A stretch of 25,920 nucleotides of DNA, taken from positions 1 through 25,920 of the forward strand of contig JAHIEN010000107.1 in the NCBI GenBank assembly GCA_018901615.1. Direction: 5' to 3'. Of the stretch, positions 24,162 through 25,920 are shown piece after piece. The stretch's first letter is position 1; every line of letters begins with the position of its first letter. The DNA comes from Candidatus Omnitrophota bacterium (GTDB lineage: Bacteria; Omnitrophota; Gorgyraeia; Gorgyraeales; Gorgyraeaceae). Both the position numbers and the translations under genes were made by a program. The notes beneath the pieces were generated by a model. It saw only the letters and a list, made by a program, of their open reading frames with translations, ran no database searches and had not been told where the DNA came from.

Positions 24162-24623
24162 ATGAAGAAGAGGAATATAGCTATTCTGACTACCTGTATG
24201 GCGCTTCTTTTTTTAATGTCCGGTTGCGCAACCTTATATGAAGATGTGTATGGCAGCGGTTCCGCGGAGCCAAGGCCGCTTGACGTTTCCACTCTGTTGA
24301 GATTTAATGATGTGCCTGTTCCTGCCGGCTACCAGGTGCTTGACAGCGAATCATTCGCGTTTCAGAATGACGCGACAAGGGTGGCGCTTCTGAAGTATGT
24401 CGGGTCCAGGACAGCTGACCAGGTCGTGCTATTCTATAAGGATCAGATGCCTGTTTACAACTGGAACCCTATAAACATAATAGAGTACGAGCGCAGGATG
24501 CTTAACTATGAAAAAGACGCGGAGAGCTGCATAGTAACAGTCGAGTCCAAGGGCAGGAAAAGCATAGTCATTATAGCGATTTCACCTAAGTCCAGGCCCA
24601 TGAAGATGGATGTAGTAAAGTAG
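24162..24623 (+). CDS. Small lipoprotein of unknown function
   Basis: A 153-residue protein with a lipoprotein signal: basic start MKKRN, hydrophobic stretch AILTTCMALLFLMSGC, and lipid attachment predicted at Cys22. The mature part contains VPVPAGYQVLDSESFAFQND, VALLKYVGSRTADQVVLFYKDQMP and a YNWNPI stretch, giving an alpha-beta fold of about 100 residues. Its layout recalls small envelope lipoproteins of Deltaproteobacteria-like genomes, but I do not recognise a named family. AAGGGGG lies 4 nt before ATG. It follows the PHP gene after 29 nt, probably as one unit. Confidence 0.82.
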   Translation: MKKRNIAILTTCMALLFLMSGCATLYEDVYGSGSAEPRPLDVSTLLRFNDVPVPAGYQVLDSESFAFQNDATRVALLKYVGSRTADQVVLFYKDQMPVYNWNPINIIEYERRMLNYEKDAESCIVTVESKGRKSIVIIAISPKSRPMKMDVVK

Positions 24624-24631
24624 CAAAACTC

Positions 24632-24660
24632 TTGACAACAGTATATATATAAGGTATACT
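24632..24660 (+). promoter_or_regulatory. Strong sigma70-type promoter for the porin
   Basis: TTGACA (24632-24637) and TATACT (24655-24660) with 17-nt spacing, almost perfect consensus. A highly expressed outer-membrane protein follows. Confidence 0.8.
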
Positions 24661-24856
24661 TTGTTCTTAAATATAGGTAAAACCGTATATACCGCTATAG
24701 GCGGCTTTAATCATGGCAGAGAAAGGGGGGATAAATTAGCAGCCTGGAGCAGCCAAACAAACTGGCGATATATTATAAATAAGTTAGGATACATCTTTTA
24801 GGTAAATCCTAAAAATCCAAATAAAGGAAAAAATCAAAAAAACAGGAGGAATACAA
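24661..24856 (+). promoter_or_regulatory. Long, possibly structured mRNA leader of the porin gene
   Basis: About 190 nt lie between the promoter and ATG with no gene. Small hairpins are visible: CCGC/GCGG around 24692-24704, and TTAGGAT (24784-24790) with ATCCTAA (24806-24812). A GGGGGG run lies at about 24725. AGGAGG (24844-24849) is the ribosome-binding site, 7 nt before ATG. I match no known riboswitch. Confidence 0.45.
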
Positions 24857-25920
24857 ATGAAGCGATTATTAACTATATGCATCATGTTGACTGCAATCGC
24901 TCTAATCGCAGCGCCCGCGTTCGCAGAAGTGCAGAACGTAAAGGTAAGCGGCGATGTAAACTCTGGCGCGGTGAATAGAGGGGATTATTTACTTTTGTCA
25001 AACAACTCTGATGATGACGCAACGCCAAATAACTTTCTATACACCCAGGCAAGAGTAAGAGTGGATGCAGACCTTACAGACAATGTAATGGCAACAGTGC
25101 GTCTTTTAACAGAATTTGATTGGAATACAACAGATAATACAGGGTCAACAGAAGGCGGCGATGATGTTGATCTTGATCTTGCCAATGTTACTTTAAAAGA
25201 GGTATTTTACCAGCCTCTTACAGTGACAGTTGGTAGGCAGGAATTAAGGTATGGAAACGCGTTTGTCATAGGCGATCCTGATACCAATGCCGTAGATGCA
25301 GATGCTCAGTTTACAGCCAGTGATTTGAGCTTACGTAAATCATTTGACGCTATCAAGGCAGTGTTTGATTACAGTCCTCTGGTAGTGGACGTGATTTATG
25401 CCAAGATAGACGAAACAAACGCTACGCTGCAAGACGTAGATCTCTATGGCGTAAATGCAGCTTATGACATTGGCAACTACGACTCTGAGATAGAGGTATA
25501 TTGGTTATTGAGCACCAATGACACTGTAACAACACCTGTGGCAGGAACTAATGCAGGCCACTCAATCCAGACTATTGGCGCGAGAGGCAGCTTAACTCCA
25601 ATAGACAACTTGAATCTACTTGGTGAAATTGCTATACAGCGCGGAGACTACAATAGTGAAACAGCACCAGAAAGAGATCAGGACGCTCTTGCATATCAGA
25701 TAGCTGGAGAATACGCTCTTCCTGACATCACCATACCTGGCATAAACACAACTATCACGAGCCCTATGGTAAGAGTAGGTTACACACATTATTCAGGTGA
25801 AGAGTTCGGTAACTCCGGCGACCAGGAAGCATGGATTCCTTTGTATGAAGACCAGACTCATGGCGTGGTTGCGAACTATATCCTTAGTGGCGTGAATGTT
25901 GGCCAGAACAGTAATGCTGA
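24857..25920 (+). CDS. Outer-membrane porin, alginate-export-like (3' end outside window)
   Basis: The reading frame is open from ATG 24857 to the end of the window, about 354 codons, without a stop. The N-terminus is a classical signal peptide (MKRLLTICIMLTAIALIAA, cleavage likely after AFA at about residue 23). The mature part begins EVQNVKVSGDVNSGAVNRGDY and shows alternating beta-strand patterns: LYTQARVRVDADLTDNVMA, VTVGRQELRYGNAFVIG and VVDVIYAKID. This matches the layout of alginate-export (AlgE/OprD-like) porins, where GRQELRYG is typical. It should form a beta-barrel in the outer membrane. Its strong promoter and ribosome-binding site suggest abundant expression. The substrate is unknown. 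Confidence 0.85.
   Translation, partial: MKRLLTICIMLTAIALIAAPAFAEVQNVKVSGDVNSGAVNRGDYLLLSNNSDDDATPNNFLYTQARVRVDADLTDNVMATVRLLTEFDWNTTDNTGSTEGGDDVDLDLANVTLKEVFYQPLTVTVGRQELRYGNAFVIGDPDTNAVDADAQFTASDLSLRKSFDAIKAVFDYSPLVVDVIYAKIDETNATLQDVDLYGVNAAYDIGNYDSEIEVYWLLSTNDTVTTPVAGTNAGHSIQTIGARGSLTPIDNLNLLGEIAIQRGDYNSETAPERDQDALAYQIAGEYALPDITIPGINTTITSPMVRVGYTHYSGEEFGNSGDQEAWIPLYEDQTHGVVANYILSGVNVGQNSNA

Noticed and set aside
24661..24856. Known riboswitch in the porin leader
   Set aside because: I compared by eye with cyclic-di-GMP, glycine and ydaO-type consensus sequences and found no convincing match.

Overview
The window reads as part of a Gram-negative (diderm) bacterial chromosome from an uncultivated lineage. 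My best guess is Candidatus Omnitrophota (formerly OP3/Omnitrophica) or a relative. This is inferred from gene order, lipoproteins, an outer-membrane porin, and many palindromic intergenic repeats; no rRNA or species marker settles it. Every recognisable protein gene lies on the + strand, and most belong to core information processing.

Layout. (a) 1-1377: 3' part of a membrane-anchored protein with Ig-like repeats that are almost identical at DNA level. (b) 1378-1796: a gene-free stretch holding a large nested inverted repeat, then a good sigma70-type promoter for a GuaB3-type IMP dehydrogenase (1797-2957). (c) 3057-6482: DNA polymerase III alpha (dnaE), preceded by a TTACTGG tandem-repeat hairpin that has probably created a false N-terminal extension. 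(d) 6500-6935: promoter, HU/IHF-type DNA-binding protein and terminator. (e) 6999-22266: a long, tightly packed gene train: hisS, aspS, a LysM lipoprotein, phoH, a 7TM-HD phosphodiesterase (pgpH), ybeY, a dgkA-PAP2 fusion, a DUF502 protein, recO, glyQ, glyS, ppdK and a compact RpoD-like sigma factor. Its order strongly recalls the Bacillus phoH-yqfF-yqfG-dgkA-cdd-era-recO-glyQ-glyS-...-dnaG-sigA region. (f) 22321-22836: apt, followed by a 116-nt hairpin. (g) 22957-23389: a tRNA-Arg(CCU) gene preceded by two tandem copies of its 5' half, each interrupted in the anticodon loop by a structured insert of about 120 nt. This is the most unusual element here. (h) 23467-24623: a PHP-family phosphoesterase and a small lipoprotein. 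(i) 24632-end: a strong promoter, a leader of roughly 190 nt and the start of an outer-membrane porin that runs off the window.

How it fits together. The central train couples tRNA charging (His, Asp, Gly), ribosome maturation (ybeY, phoH), cyclic-di-AMP and lipid-carrier metabolism (pgpH, dgkA-PAP2), DNA repair (recO), pyruvate/PEP interconversion (ppdK) and the transcription sigma factor. The AspRS lacks the GAD insertion domain and carries His/Gly residues associated with non-discriminating enzymes, so the cell may make Asn-tRNA by amidation. Repeats are plentiful in the intergenic spaces and form at least four kinds: the GCATAGCGC family, tandem-repeat hairpins, CCGCC/CTGCC palindromes, and tRNA-half repeats.
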